A stretch of DNA of 64,000 nucleotides. Origin: Brachypterus glaber. Taxonomy: Eukaryota; Arthropoda; Insecta; Coleoptera; Kateretidae. The notes beneath the pieces were generated by a model. It saw nothing but the letters and a program-made list of their open reading frames with translations. It made no database searches and was not told where the DNA came from. Shown here one piece after another: positions 53,929 through 64,000 of this stretch. Every line of letters begins with the position of its first letter. Position 1 is the first letter of the stretch. The position numbers and the translations under genes are program-made. The stretch lies in assembly GCA_958510825.1 (NCBI GenBank), contig OY294049.1:9052001-9116000 (forward strand), written 5' to 3'.

Positions 53929-56900
53929 TCACATTCCCTCAAGTCGGACGTTAGGATTATTATTTACATCAAAACTTGGGTCATTGTCGGTGGAATAACG
54001 GCCCATTCTCGACATGAGATGAAAGAAAATAAAAATTCCTATAATAATAACAGTCCCTAAAATGCAATATCTTTTGTAAATCGATGCTCCGCCACTTCTT
54101 GATCTTAAGGATGACCCAAATGTTATTCTGGAAAAAAAATTATTAAAAATTTTTAAAGAACATTGATATAAACTATAGGCACTATTATAATATGAATGAT
54201 AGCCCTACAGGTGGAAATTGCTCAATGTTAAAAACCATAGGCGACGACTTTTAAAAATTTCACAGGGGGCAAACATTTTTTAAATAAAAAATATTTATAA
54301 AAGTGTGTACTTGTACTGTTTACATGAATAGGTAATACTAATAATAATGCATAATTACGAAAATTATCTTGTAAGCATACCAAATAATGTGAAAGATGTG
54401 TAAATTCTACACTATGCCTATATTTTCTTTTTATAAATATTTTGTAGGTTTTATAATATTTAAAAGTATAGATAATTTTTTAAGGGGGGCTGGCACCCTT
54501 GTATAAGTCCAGGTGGACATGGCCTCGGGCTCCCCGGAGTTGGCCCTTTAACTTTTAAATGGCTTAAGATATTAACAGTTAATATCTTAAGGCGTTCAAA
54601 ATAACATAACCCAAATAATTTCCTGTATATTTTATATCTGTGGCTTGGTTCTAAAAGGGCAAATGTCAGTTTGTGAATAGCAGCGTTTTCAAAATATTAC
54701 ATCAGAGTTGAAGTGAACATGCTATTGACAAAATGACATTGGCCCTTTTAGAACCTAGTCACAGATATGTTTACGGGTTACAAGGGTGGCTGGGGGCAAG
54801 GGGGGACTTTTTTAAATCGAAAGGGGGTTTGTGTGACACACCTTTTAAGTCTTATAAAATTCTCTATTTGACAACATACTTTTTTATTTTTTTAAATAGG
54901 GTTAAAACGGGAATTTTCGTCAAATTTAAAAAAAAAATCAAACAATTTTTAAAAAATGGTTTATTTCGTGATGTAAGTACGTCAATTATACTTTTAAACT
55001 AATTTTGAATAATATAAAAAAATTATAAAAAACATCTTTAAAAATCGCATTTTTTAGAAAAAAAATAAATAAATAAAATAACATTTTTAAAAAATCAAAA
55101 AATATATGGACAAATAAATAATTTTATGAGCGAGCTTTAAAATAATGTATCACACGAACTCCCTTTCCATTTAAAAAAATGTTCCTCCTTGTCCCCCTTT
55201 CTCCACTGTGTCCCCTAAGCCTATCAAACATATACTAACCTCCACCAATTTCCAAATACTTCAGAAACAGGTCTTCTTTTATACTTGTCATCATCATGAT
55301 CAAAAATAAGTGGTTTAGCTTCTCTAATATCTTGAAAAATTCTTCTATTAGAAGAACTGTGATAGTTTTCTGCAACGGAATTATTTCTGCTAAATGTATT
55401 TTGCTCATCCACATTAACCAAGTGTGATGAGCTGGGATTTGATCTGGGACTGGACATGGAATTGGCATGGTTTACTTGGGTCTTTACTTCCCTTTCTTCT
55501 GAGAGCTAAAGAAAATAAATTTACCATAACATTAAGTGGTAACAATGTAGCAATGTTAAATACTGCTGCTAACACAACACACTAGTGTCGCGATAATCCG
55601 AATCTTTGATAATTCCAGTGATTCTTTAATCAATGATAATTCAAACGATGAAATTCGGACTATAAAGTACATATGTACTCTGTAGTCCGAATTTCATCGT
55701 TCGGATTATTGCGACACTACTGTAGTACTTTCCTCTATATTTAGGTACTTATTATGTATTTTAAAAAAATATCGCAAGAAAAAATGTTTACATTTCTTTT
55801 TTGAAAACAATGGTTTCTATCCCCTTGACCCCTTACCACTTTCCCATTTTTAACAAAGTCAATCTCAACTTTGGAGGAAGAAAGGGAGACAGAGTTGGCA
55901 TCCATATACCTAATACATTGGGATATTCTGGGCCCAACATCCAGCGCGCTTGGAGTGAGATAGATAACGTGGCATACTATTACTATATACGTAAACCGAC
56001 CAATAACCTGTTCCAATTTGAAGTATTTATTTCAAAGCATTCTCCATCCATCATGGTCACATATTTTCCCGTACATACAGAACGATAGATAGATTTTTTA
56101 CCGCGAAAATAATCTTTTTTGCACAAAACGTTGTGAAACGTAAGTCATTAATTCTTGACTTAGCTATAATGACAGGCTTAGCTGGTATTGCATGAGAGAA
56201 ACTCTACACTTAGGGATCGTGTACAAATTACGTAAGATTTTCGGGAGGGAGATCCGAGAAATTTTACATAGGGCAATCTGAAAATCAGGGCTGTAACCAG
56301 AAAAAAATCTAGGGGGCAAAGCCTTCAGGGTGGTACGGAATGAGCGCCTTCACCAATTTTAAAAATTTGCAGTATTTTAATGTTTTTAAAAAAGTCCAAA
56401 CCATACAATTATATGGATAAAACTTTAGTTTTTAAGTCCCCTTGGTTTATTTTTTCCAAATGTTTTTAATGGGGTATACATAATGTTTTTAATTAGGTAT
56501 ATATTTTTCCATTTTCTCCATGTCTTTATGCGGCCAAAATATTATTTAGCGCCGCAGACGAAACTTTTTGAAAATCCTTAATTTTGCATTTTTCAGATAT
56601 CTAGCAATTTGCATATAAAAATTACTTTATGAAATCTATTGATATTTACACATTATTGGCAATCAAGTTTAGCGCCGCAGGCAAAAAAATAGAAAATTTT
56701 CAATATCACGCATTTTACAAGCACCCTCAGAATTAAAAAAAATATATAAACAAATTTAACTACTTAGAGTAAAACACTCAAAATTTAACGCATATTAAGA
56801 ACCGCTGCGCGCAGGCGATTTTTTTACAAATTTAAAGGTTTCGCATTTGTGGTATTTCCTTATTGGAAAATCAGTTTAGCGCCGCAGCCATTTTTTTTAG

Positions 56901-58377
56901 AATTTTCCAGGACACGTAAATTATTTTATAAAACTGTTTAATTAAAATTTTTCGCGGGCTCGCCCCTCCCCCCCCTCCCTAAAAATGTCATGTAATTTGT
57001 GCATGAACCCTCCTTATACAGAAATTTTCTGCCACCAATATACAAACTTTTATATTTGAATATATTTTTATATACTCAAATGTTTCAATTTTGCATAAAA
57101 AAATACCTACCAATGGCAGGCCCAATCCAGCCCTGGCCCAATTTACCCCAGCCAATTTTTCTTTTAACACATCTGCTACTGGGCTGATCAAGTTTGCAGG
57201 CGGAAAAAGTGGATTTTTACAACAGGGGCATGTGTAACCCCTAGGGGCTGTTGTGGCTGGCAGTTGCCTTGAATAATGATCCAAGCAGGACCAATGGAAT
57301 ACATCTAAAATATATTTCAAAATTTAGCTGTGGAAATGGTTTCATTTTGAATAAAACTATTAAAAATAAAGGAACTCAAAAATAATGAATAGTGGCTTTA
57401 TTAAAGTTTAAATTGTTTTTTTAAACCAAAATTTCAAAATACACAAAGGGATCAGATCAGGGAAATAACAGAATCCGTAAAATTTTAAAAATATATATTT
57501 ACTATGAAAAAATAAGTTTTTACTATAATAAGTAATATGCTAGCATATTTTTATTAGAGCTGTTACAATATCTCATGAATATTCAAACCTGAGTGTGCAT
57601 TAACTATCCACCCTGCCCCATCTTAAAAAACATTATTTTTATCTTTAATGGCAAACACTAAATTTCAATAATAAAAAAATGTTCCTAACATGGGGCAGGG
57701 TGGAGTTGTGTTAAGGCACACACAAGGCTGAACATTTATGATGAAGCTGAAGTTTGCAACGTTTTTTTGCATTGAAAATTCAAGTAGTATATTAAAGCAT
57801 TTATTCCATAACACGTATGTTATGAAACTAGTACTTTAATATACTATTTGAATTTTTGTGGCAAAAAATGTTGCAAACTTCAGCTTCATCATTTATGAGA
57901 TGGTATGCAAGCTAATTGTTTTTTGGTCTGAGAAACATGTGGCACTATAGTGTATAATATATTTATTAAAGTGATAAACATAAAAAATTATGTTTACTTT
58001 TTAATTCAAATCGCCATAATGGATAGTCTTTAAAAACATGGAAATCTTTGTGATCAGGCTATTTTAGATTTTACTTACGATAACATGTTAGTCTTATACT
58101 GTCTTCTATGTTTAGGTCCTTACTACAAATTTCACAGATCGAATTAAAATCACTGTCTTGTAACCATTGTAAATAGGATTGTACAATACACTAAAAAATG
58201 TATTATTACAATATATTATGCAAAAACGAACAGTTTAAGCCTAAAAATCTCTATAATATTGTAAAATTTACTTACAATAGGATGATTTGTGACCATACAG
58301 TTTTCACAAACGCATACTCTATGTTCAAAACAAAACTGATTGGTAACACGTCTTTTTGGACACTTGCATAACCCCAT
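53929..58377 (-). CDS. Zfpl1: Zinc finger protein-like 1 (Golgi ZFPL1)
   Basis: Five exons: 58276-58377, 58079-58190, 57111-57304, 55240-55505, 53929-54127; phases agree, 290 aa (human 310). ZFPL1 is an integral membrane protein of the cis-Golgi that binds GM130 and supports Golgi integrity. The N-terminus is the signature [20 protein letters not shown] with a B-box-like zinc finger, then [20 protein letters not shown] and a RING-like finger ([31 protein letters not shown]), then [18 protein letters not shown] variable linker with DDDKYKRRP follows, then one membrane span ([19 protein letters not shown]) and a short tail. All zinc ligands I can align are kept. Introns 3 and 4 hold MITEs. Confidence 0.96.
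54540..55215. mobile_element. CAGAGCGGTCC foldback family, copy 3 (ends decayed)
   Basis: CTTTTAAATGGCTTAAGATATTAACAG-like left arm and CACACGAACTCCCTTTCCATTT with CCTTGTCCCCCTTTC right arm match copies 1 and 2. An inner duplication of GGCCCTTTTAGAACC / GGTTCTAAAAGGGC forms a second palindrome at 54645-54770. Lies in the last ZFPL1 intron. Confidence 0.6.
55585..55717. mobile_element. CGATAATCCGAA foldback MITE with TA flanks
   Basis: GTGTCGCGATAATCCGAA and TTCGGATTATTGCGACAC, TA on both sides. The CGATAATCCGAA core in the ends is typical of pogo-like elements (family knowledge). In ZFPL1 intron 3; a relative is at 30525. Confidence 0.8.
55720..56250. other. Intron sequence with unassigned frames
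   Basis: ZFPL1 intron 3. Overlapping frames of 91 and 95 codons (minus 55741-56016, plus 55801-56088) look more complex than repeat, but neither matches a family I know. Possibly an old retroelement piece. Confidence 0.25.
56300..56990. repeat. TTTAGCGCCGCAGGC repeat array
   Basis: Four units about 110-130 bp apart, each with TTTAGCGCCGCAG(A/G)C or a variant followed by an A-run and AAAATTTTCAAT-type sequence. Bounded by GGGCTGTAACCAG...GGGGG at the left and GCGGGCTCGCCCCTCCCCCC at the right. Related single copies at 13464 and 13605. In ZFPL1 intron 3. Confidence 0.65.
57741..57889. mobile_element. hAT-like foldback MITE, copy 3
   Basis: 149 bp, ATGAAGCTGAAGTTTGCAAC to GTTGCAAACTTCAGCTTCAT, almost one perfect palindrome, flanked by the exact 8-bp duplication CATTTATG (57733-57740, 57890-57897). 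In ZFPL1 intron 2. Confidence 0.93.
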
Positions 58378-58557
58378 TTTAATGGCGTTAATTGTATTTT
58401 AATTAAAACATACAATTTTTTAATAAATATATTTTATTTAACACATACAAAACATAAAACTACGGGCCACGTATTTGACAGATAATGACACTTCCAACTT
58501 ATTTACATGTATAACCAACCTAAATACAATCTAGCAAATATCCCTAGGTTTAAATCA

Positions 58558-58717
58558 CTAAGCGGGAAGTAAAGTTGATATCACTTTTACGATGTTTTCT
58601 TTGCTGAGTGGACATTTTGAGTACAATTTTGAACATTTTTCAACTTTTCCTGATTTTCCCATGTCTATCGCCTGTTTAATTGTCGATCCATCTAGCATAT
58701 AAGTCAATAACGAGTTA
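58558..58717 (-). CDS. Last exon of an unrecognised Cys-motif protein
   Basis: After a TTTTTTAG acceptor the exon reads NSLLTYMLDGSTIKQAIDMG, then SGKVEKCSKLYSKCPLSKEN and ends in a hydrophobic helix plus LLPA stop (53 codons). It aligns with the end of the exon at 63097-63443: a Tyr, a helix (IKQAIDMG / LQAAVENG), CxKxYxKC, then an amphipathic helix. So the two are paralogues. Upstream exons are not visible; a hairpin element and the DIRS element lie where they should be. Starts about 180 bp upstream of the ZFPL1 promoter, same strand. Confidence 0.6.
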
Positions 58718-58834
58718 CTAAAAAACATAATTTATGTAATAAAATGACAGCAAAACATCTCTGCTCACCAAAACCTCAACTCTACAACATATACTGAGTG
58801 TTTTTCAAAGGTGGCTCGCACCGTATTATTTTTT

Positions 58835-59030
58835 TTATTCTTATTATCCGTGTCTGAAATAGACTGCAGTGACTCATTTGCCAAAGTGTGCTAAAAATTG
58901 AGGATCATACCAATTCGGGTACGGTTCGCGTAACTCCGTCTGAGGGGAATCCCTTATACGAGAGCAGCATAATACGTTTTAGGTATTAGTCACTGCGTTA
59001 TATTTCAGACACGGAGAACAGGGATAAAAC
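58835..59030. mobile_element. Hairpin, GTGTCTGAAATAGACTGCAG arms
   Basis: TTATCCGTGTCTGAAATAGA...CTGCAGTGACT pairs with AGTCACTGCG...ATTTCAGACACGGAGAAC. The same terminal sequence reappears at the right edge of the window (63968-64000). Confidence 0.7.
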
Positions 59031-59426
59031 AAATGCAATTTTACTCTTAGACATCATTACTCTCCAATTTATCTGCTCTTAAACAACCATATCATACAAA
59101 GGTCGGATGTCCAATTCTTCGAAAAATTAATATAATATATTATATTATATTCTACACCTCGTTCTTCACAGATATAAGTTGGTAGTACGATGTTCTTTCG
59201 TGCAGGTCACTAAAGTATAAAGGGAATTCAAATTTCCCGCTTCCAGTGTCACCAACCGTATGTTGGTAGCCCCGATATGTCATTGATTTTCTTTAGTGCA
59301 GGTAAGAACACTAACAAAATTATATTTTAGCTTTTTTAGCCCCTTTTTAGCAAAATCGGAAAAGAAAAGAAGAGGAAAAGGGAGCGTGACTCCTCAGAGG
59401 AAGGAAAGATATCTAAAAGAGCGTTA

Positions 59427-60380
59427 TTGTACCGTCTAAAACAGCTGGAAGATACTCTTGCACGCTCTAGGTTAAGATCTTCAGACCGGCCGTCGCGTCG
59501 GCAAGAACATTCACGTGAACGCCCTGTTCCTGGTCCCAAGCGGGACTTTGGGGGGAGAGGTTCACGTGATATCCCCGTTTCTGGTCCTAATCAGGACTTT
59601 GGGGGGAAACGTTCATCTGCCCATTATGATAACCCCGTTCCTGGTTCCAGTAGGAACTTTGGGGGGAAAGATGAACGTTTAAGACAAAGGTCTCGCTCAC
59701 CTCGTGGTACACCGATTGCGGGTCCTTCTAGGATTCCTGACAGAAAATTGTGTGACAAACCAATACCTAGTTCTAATGAGAACATTTTGCATAAAATTAC
59801 TTACCATGACAGGTCGCTATCTGTCTCAAGGGACATTTATTCAGGTAGGTCGAGCCCATCTAGTCACCTTGATAACTCTAGGCCAAGGTCTAAAAGCCTG
59901 AAGGCAAGATCGGCTAGTCCAGATAACCCTGTTTTAGATCGTCAGGATCTTGGGGGGAGGTCACCACAAAGACAAAGTGTGTCACCTTCTAGCTCTAGAA
60001 GTGAAAGTCCTTTAGATCTAGAAGACGTAGATCTACAGACATCTGTAGATAAAAAACTCACAGAAGATGTGTTAAAAACATTGGGTGAGGATCCAGAAGC
60101 TGTGAACAAAAACCTATTTTCTCTTCATGAAGAGATACAAAAAAGATGGCAAAGGAATTTATCGGAAGGGGTAAATATTGAGAAAGTGAAAGAAATTATT
60201 CAATCATACCCCATCCCTGAAAACTGGAAATTTAGCAGCTCCCAAGTTAAACGTGGAGGTGCAAAAAGTCTCCCACGAGTCAAATATCCTGAGGGACAGT
60301 TATCACGTACTAATGCAGAACCAACTAGGTTCCGCCCTATCAGCCTTAGGCCAGGCTTTAAACCTTCTTTTGAAGGGTAA
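59427..60380 (+). CDS. DIRS-like element ORF1 (gag-like)
   Basis: 317 codons from ATG. Low-complexity, Arg/Ser-rich N-half with three to four copies of a PVPGPxxDFGGK motif separated by 17-20 residues (RPVPGPKRDFGGRG, PVSGPNQDFGGKR, PVPGSSRNFGGK), then Ser-rich RSKSLKARSASPD, then an acidic, structured C-part (LTEDVLKTLGEDPEAVNKNL, HEEIQKRWQRNLSEG, YPIPENWKFSSSQ). The C-part resembles the conserved gag tail of DIRS elements before the RT frame. It overlaps ORF2 by about 128 bp in another frame, as in DIRS elements. Confidence 0.75.
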   Translation: MYRLKQLEDTLARSRLRSSDRPSRRQEHSRERPVPGPKRDFGGRGSRDIPVSGPNQDFGGKRSSAHYDNPVPGSSRNFGGKDERLRQRSRSPRGTPIAGPSRIPDRKLCDKPIPSSNENILHKITYHDRSLSVSRDIYSGRSSPSSHLDNSRPRSKSLKARSASPDNPVLDRQDLGGRSPQRQSVSPSSSRSESPLDLEDVDLQTSVDKKLTEDVLKTLGEDPEAVNKNLFSLHEEIQKRWQRNLSEGVNIEKVKEIIQSYPIPENWKFSSSQVKRGGAKSLPRVKYPEGQLSRTNAEPTRFRPISLRPGFKPSFEG

Positions 60381-62095
60381 TAGTGAAGTTTTAACGCCCA
60401 TTAGTGATGCTTGTAGGTTATTAACTGACCTTCACTATAGGATGTCTATTCAAAGACAAACCTTTTTGTATTCAAATTTAAACAAAAATGTTGTAAATAT
60501 TGTTAGAAAAGATCCGGTAGATACTTTTCTCTTTGGCAATAACTTAAATGAGAAGATAAAAATGTCAAAAGAGGTTATGAAGTCAACTATGGACTTAAGA
60601 CCGAACTTTACTAAAAATATAAACTACAAGCCTCAAAGGGTTGATAGCTACAAAAATAAGGAAAATACAAAAAACTTCAAAAGCCCGGCACAGCTGAGGC
60701 GAGCGAGCCACAGGGGCCTACAGTTACCAACAACAAGAAAGAAGAAAGAACGGTTACCGAAATTAAATGTAGGTATACCTATTAAATATGCTGGAAGCTT
60801 GCGTCACCATATAAATCGATGGAAAAGCATCACTGACAATTATAATATTTTAAATGCAGTTTTAGGGTATAAAATCCCGTTTATTAGAAAACCCTATTGT
60901 TTTCCCAACTATAAACCAAATTTCTCAAAAGAGGAAATTGATGAAATGAGCATTTATATAAAACATCTTTTAGAAATAGGTGCCATTCAAATATCAAAAC
61001 CTGAAGATAAACAGTTTGTGTCTAGTTATTTTTTGATAAACCGAAGTAATAATAAAAAACGGTTTATTTTAAATTTAAAAAATTTAAATCAATTTGTTGA
61101 GACTCCTCACTTTAAATTGGATGACTACAGAGCTGCATGCAAACTTATATCTGAAGGCTATTTTATGGCCACCATAGATTTAACAGATGCATATTTTTTT
61201 GTGCCAATATCCAAAAAACATAGGAAATATCTTAAATTATATTTAATAATCAATTATTTGAATTTAAGTCTCTCCCAAATGGTCTTTCTTCAGCACCATA
61301 CATTTTTTATAAATTGACTAAACCCATCATAAACTATCTTCATTTGCAAAATATTATTTGTATTAATTACCTGGATGACTTTTTGGTGCTGGCAAAAGAT
61401 TTCGAAACTTTTAAAAATCATGTTCAAATAGTAATTAACGTATTAATATCTTTGGGGTTTTTAGTAAATTACCAAAAAAGTTCCCTAATACCAAAACAGA
61501 TCTGTACTTATTTGGGCTTTAAATTTAATAGTGTTAGAATGACACTTGAGCCAGCGGAGGGGAAAATAACAAAAGTAACAAATTTAATAGTGTATTTTTT
61601 GGGTTTGCCCCGTTGTAGCATAAGATTATGTGCTCAATTTATTGGAATATTAATTTCCCTTTGTCCTGCTATAAAATATGCAAAACTTTACACCAAAGAA
61701 TTAGAGAGAGAGAAATATTTAGCATTGAAGGCTTCAGGGGATAATTTTGATTCAAAAATGATTTATTATGGTGGCGCAAAAATACTGATTTTGGGTACAA
61801 TAATATTCAAATTGACAAATACTCTCTTGAGATTTATAGTGACGCTAGCTCCAGTGGTTACGGCGCAGAATGTAATGGGAAGGTGGCTTTCGGGTTCTGG
61901 AATGACAACCAAAAATCACTGCACATAAATGTGTTGGAAATTTTAGCTATTGAGTTTGCTTTAAAATGTTTTGCTTGGTATCATAGATCTTGTAACATTT
62001 TATTAAGAGTGGATAACGTTACGGCCATAGCGGCAATAAATAAAATGGGTAGTGTCAAAAATAGTCATATTCATAAACTATCCAAGTCCATATGA
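60253..62095 (+). pseudogene. DIRS-like RT-RNase H ORF2, frameshifted
   Basis: Three frames are needed: to about 61245, then about 61246-61880, then from about 61836. Seen in order: FILNLKNLNQFVETPHFKLD and ATIDLTDAYFFVPI (motif A), SLPNGLSSAPYIFYKL-type block across the first shift, NYLDDFLVLAKD (YLDD, motif C), CTYLGFKFNSVRMTL, then RNase H with IYSDASSSGYGAEC and HINVLEILAIEFAL and later ADESSR. This is the tyrosine-recombinase retrotransposon (DIRS) layout. At least two frameshifts plus a TGA (about 62093) show it is dead, although catalytic motifs remain. Confidence 0.82.
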
Positions 62096-62539
62096 CAGTG
62101 GGCTGAATCAAGAGACATATTTTTATATGCTTCTTATGTAAATACCAAAAATAATAGGGCAGATGAAAGCTCCCGCATAATATCTCTTGATTCAGAGTGG
62201 GAATTAAATGACTTTATTTTTGGAAAAGTTGTTTATAGTTTTGGAACACCCGAAGTCGATTTATTTGCCTCACATTGTAACTACAAATGTGAAACCTATT
62301 TTTCATGGGGGATTGACCCCTTTTCCAGTGGGGTTGATGCATTCACCAAATGTTGGTCGAATATATTTTTTTATGCATTTCCCCCCTTCGCCCTTATTTT
62401 GAGAACATTAACGAAAATTAGCTCAGACGAAGCAGAAGGTATTGTGGTTGTTCCAATTGGCCCACGCAACCATGGTATCCCATTTTTGTTTCTATGCTCA
62501 TAAAAGAGCCAATTGCTAATTTAATTACATCTCCTTTTA

Positions 62540-62753
62540 GGCAGGAACACCCATTATCAAAAACCCTTACCCTGGTGTGCGGAGTTTTATCCGGGAAGCG
62601 TTTCTGAAAAAAGGGGTGCCAGATCTTAGCATCGAGATAAGCGTTCAATCGTTAAAAGACTCAACCTTAAAGCAATACAATACCACCTACATTCAGTGGT
62701 GGAGTTTTTGTATAGATAAAAACGTTGACCCTTATTTAGCAAAAACTACAGAT
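62540..62753 (+). pseudogene. DIRS-like tyrosine recombinase, N-terminal part
   Basis: Reads GVRSFIREAFLKKGVPDLSI then LKDSTLKQYNTTYIQWWSFC, the SAM-like core-binding domain that precedes the catalytic domain of DIRS tyrosine recombinases. The frame enters the N gap at 62754, so the catalytic Arg-His-Arg-Tyr residues cannot be seen. Confidence 0.72.
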
Positions 62754-62953
62754 NNNNNNNNNNNNNNNNNNNNNNNNNNNNNNNNNNNNNNNNNNNNNNN
62801 NNNNNNNNNNNNNNNNNNNNNNNNNNNNNNNNNNNNNNNNNNNNNNNNNNNNNNNNNNNNNNNNNNNNNNNNNNNNNNNNNNNNNNNNNNNNNNNNNNNN
62901 NNNNNNNNNNNNNNNNNNNNNNNNNNNNNNNNNNNNNNNNNNNNNNNNNNNNN
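62754..62953. other. Assembly gap, 200 N
   Basis: Exactly 200 N, so likely a placeholder of unknown true length. It removes the DIRS 3' end and probably 5' exons of the gene at 63.1 kb. Confidence 0.99.
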
Positions 62954-63096
62954 ATCGATCGTGGTTTGGACTTTTTGGTGGCGGCATCGCTGACAAGCCA
63001 CGGTTTTCCCCCATTCTCTCCAATACGCTCTAGTTTGTAAGTCTATCTGACTGTCTTAATCGAATTATACTTTTTCATAATGTTGTACTATTTTAG

Positions 63097-63443
63097 CTGA
63101 AGATTCAGACTCTTGGTACTATTTTAAAATGTTAGATAGCGCTCTGTTAGAAAATAATATAGATGCAGTATCATGCGTGCAACGAATGGCATGTTGGGAA
63201 ATTAAAAATGCAGCAACAAAAGTCAAAAATGGATCAGGCACAAGTAAAGATAAGATCATCGATGGCTTAGCTTCAAATGAATGGCTTTTACGTAATATTT
63301 ATGATACACCGCTTCAGGCAGCAGTAGAAAATGGATACTTTGGTGTTAACTGTACCAAAATGTATCCAAAATGTAAAATTAATAAAAGAAGTATACATGT
63401 TTTAGTTAATAGATTTATTAAATTATTTAATAAATATGGTTAA
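63097..63443 (+). CDS. Last exon of an insect-type Cys-motif protein
   Basis: After ATTTTAG the frame opens with a split codon, then EDSDSWYYFKMLDSALLEN, AVSCVQRMACWEIKNAATKV, a Gly/Ser linker, DGLASNEWLLRNIYDTPLQA, and CTKMYPKCKINKRSIHVLV to TAA. Four Cys (CVQRMAC, CTKMYPKC) suggest two disulfides in a small secreted or lumenal protein. A candidate previous exon, ending 63036 before GTAAGT and reading TVFPHSLQYALV, fits the phase but is weak. I do not know the family; function unassigned. Paralogous to the exon at 58558. Confidence 0.65.
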
Positions 63444-63574
63444 AAATTATAATTATCAAAGCGATTAAATTAATTTAAAAAATGGTACAAATAAATAAAT
63501 ATACAAAAATTATTAAAAGAATAATTTAAAAAAAAATAAACAATATTTATTAGTATAATTAAATTAAAGAACTA

Positions 63575-63780
63575 CTGTAGGTTGGGCTACATTAGGGTAA
63601 TTGTGACATGTCGTGTGATAATTCTTCTAAACTACTTAAGATTCAATCCTACCCTGTCATTAGGTTTTTGACAGTATTAAATAACTAATGCCTGGGTTGG
63701 ATTGAGTTTTAACTAGCTTAGAAGAATTATCACACGACATGTCACAGTTACCCTGATGTCACAAATAGCCCAACCTACAG
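63575..63780. mobile_element. MITE, CTGTAGGTTGGGCTA ends, TA flanks
   Basis: 206 bp, CTGTAGGTTGGGCTA left and TAGCCCAACCTACAG right, TA on both sides; inner GACATGTCGTGTGATAATTC pairs with GAATTATCACACGACATGTC, and TTCAATCCTACCC with GGGTTGGATTGA. Confidence 0.85.
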
Positions 63781-63967
63781 TATTCTAAATAAAACTAAGT
63801 TATTACAATCATAAAACTAATAATTAAATCTTATTTTTTTTTAAACCAGTTTTTGGATGACAGTAATTTCCAAAGGACACGTTTTTAAATTAAATTTATT
63901 TTTTTCTATAAACAATTTTTCATACTTACTCCAAGTTAGTTTCTAAAAAACAAATATGTTATTTTAG

Positions 63968-64000
63968 TGTTATTATCATTGTCTGAAATAGACTGCAGTA
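63968..64000. mobile_element. Start of a second GTCTGAAATAGACTGCAGT hairpin
   Basis: TTATTATCATTGTCTGAAAT then AGACTGCAGTA matches the left arm at 58840-58870. The rest is beyond the window. Confidence 0.55.

Larger units (their letters stand above)
59330..62753 (+). mobile_element. DIRS-like retrotransposon (3' part lost in gap)
   Basis: ORF1, RT-RNase H and recombinase occur in the order typical of DIRS. Terminal inverted repeats and the internal complementary region could not be located; the left boundary is a guess just upstream of ORF1. Base composition is less AT-rich in ORF1 than in the neighbours. Confidence 0.75.

Overview
The window is nuclear DNA from an arthropod, most likely a holometabolous insect; a beetle is plausible but not proven. 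The evidence is AT-rich sequence, GT-AG introns of 50 bp to several kb, genes typical of animals, and very dense transposon debris. I see no bacterial operons, no CRISPR array and no rRNA.

Genes, left to right. 2.6-4.6 kb: 3' part of a CDKL1/4-type kinase (+). 5.35-6.59 kb: a divergent pair sharing a 130-bp promoter gap, a 71-aa single-pass membrane protein (-) and the rRNA-processing factor RRP36 (+). 7.8-8.5 kb: mitochondrial ribosomal protein uL11m (-), head to head with a Ly6/uPAR-type protein (+, 8.7-9.2 kb). 9.65-11.35 kb: a membrane-anchored SDR9C-like dehydrogenase (-). 16.8-27.4 kb: MGAT2 (+), five exons spread by transposon-filled introns. 39.6-44.6 kb: HMG-CoA reductase (+), three exons. 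45.0-51.9 kb: a 1,197-aa orphan Cys-rich repeat protein (-), rebuilt here from three exons whose phases agree. 53.9-58.4 kb: ZFPL1 (-), five exons. 58.6 kb (-) and 63.1 kb (+): last exons of two related, unrecognised secreted-type proteins on either side of a DIRS-like retrotransposon (59.4-62.75 kb), which is cut by a 200-N assembly gap.

Most of the rest is mobile DNA: foldback and TIR elements (many with TA, TAA/TTA or 8-bp target duplications), a truncated Penelope-like element, a tRNA-derived SINE and its tails, non-LTR and mariner-like relics, and four clusters of a GGGCGCCAAGTTTGG tandem repeat. Several insertions can be dated or proved inside the window because an empty copy of the target repeat is also present: for the hAT-like MITE at 21.6 kb and for the Penelope insertion at 37.1 kb.

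Functionally the genes are ordinary housekeeping genes: Golgi N-glycan processing (MGAT2, ZFPL1), the mevalonate pathway (HMGR), and nucleolar and mitochondrial ribosome biogenesis (RRP36, mRpL11). They do not form one pathway. The most novel items are the orphan repeat protein and several MITE families. I found no multi-gene system that is clearly new.
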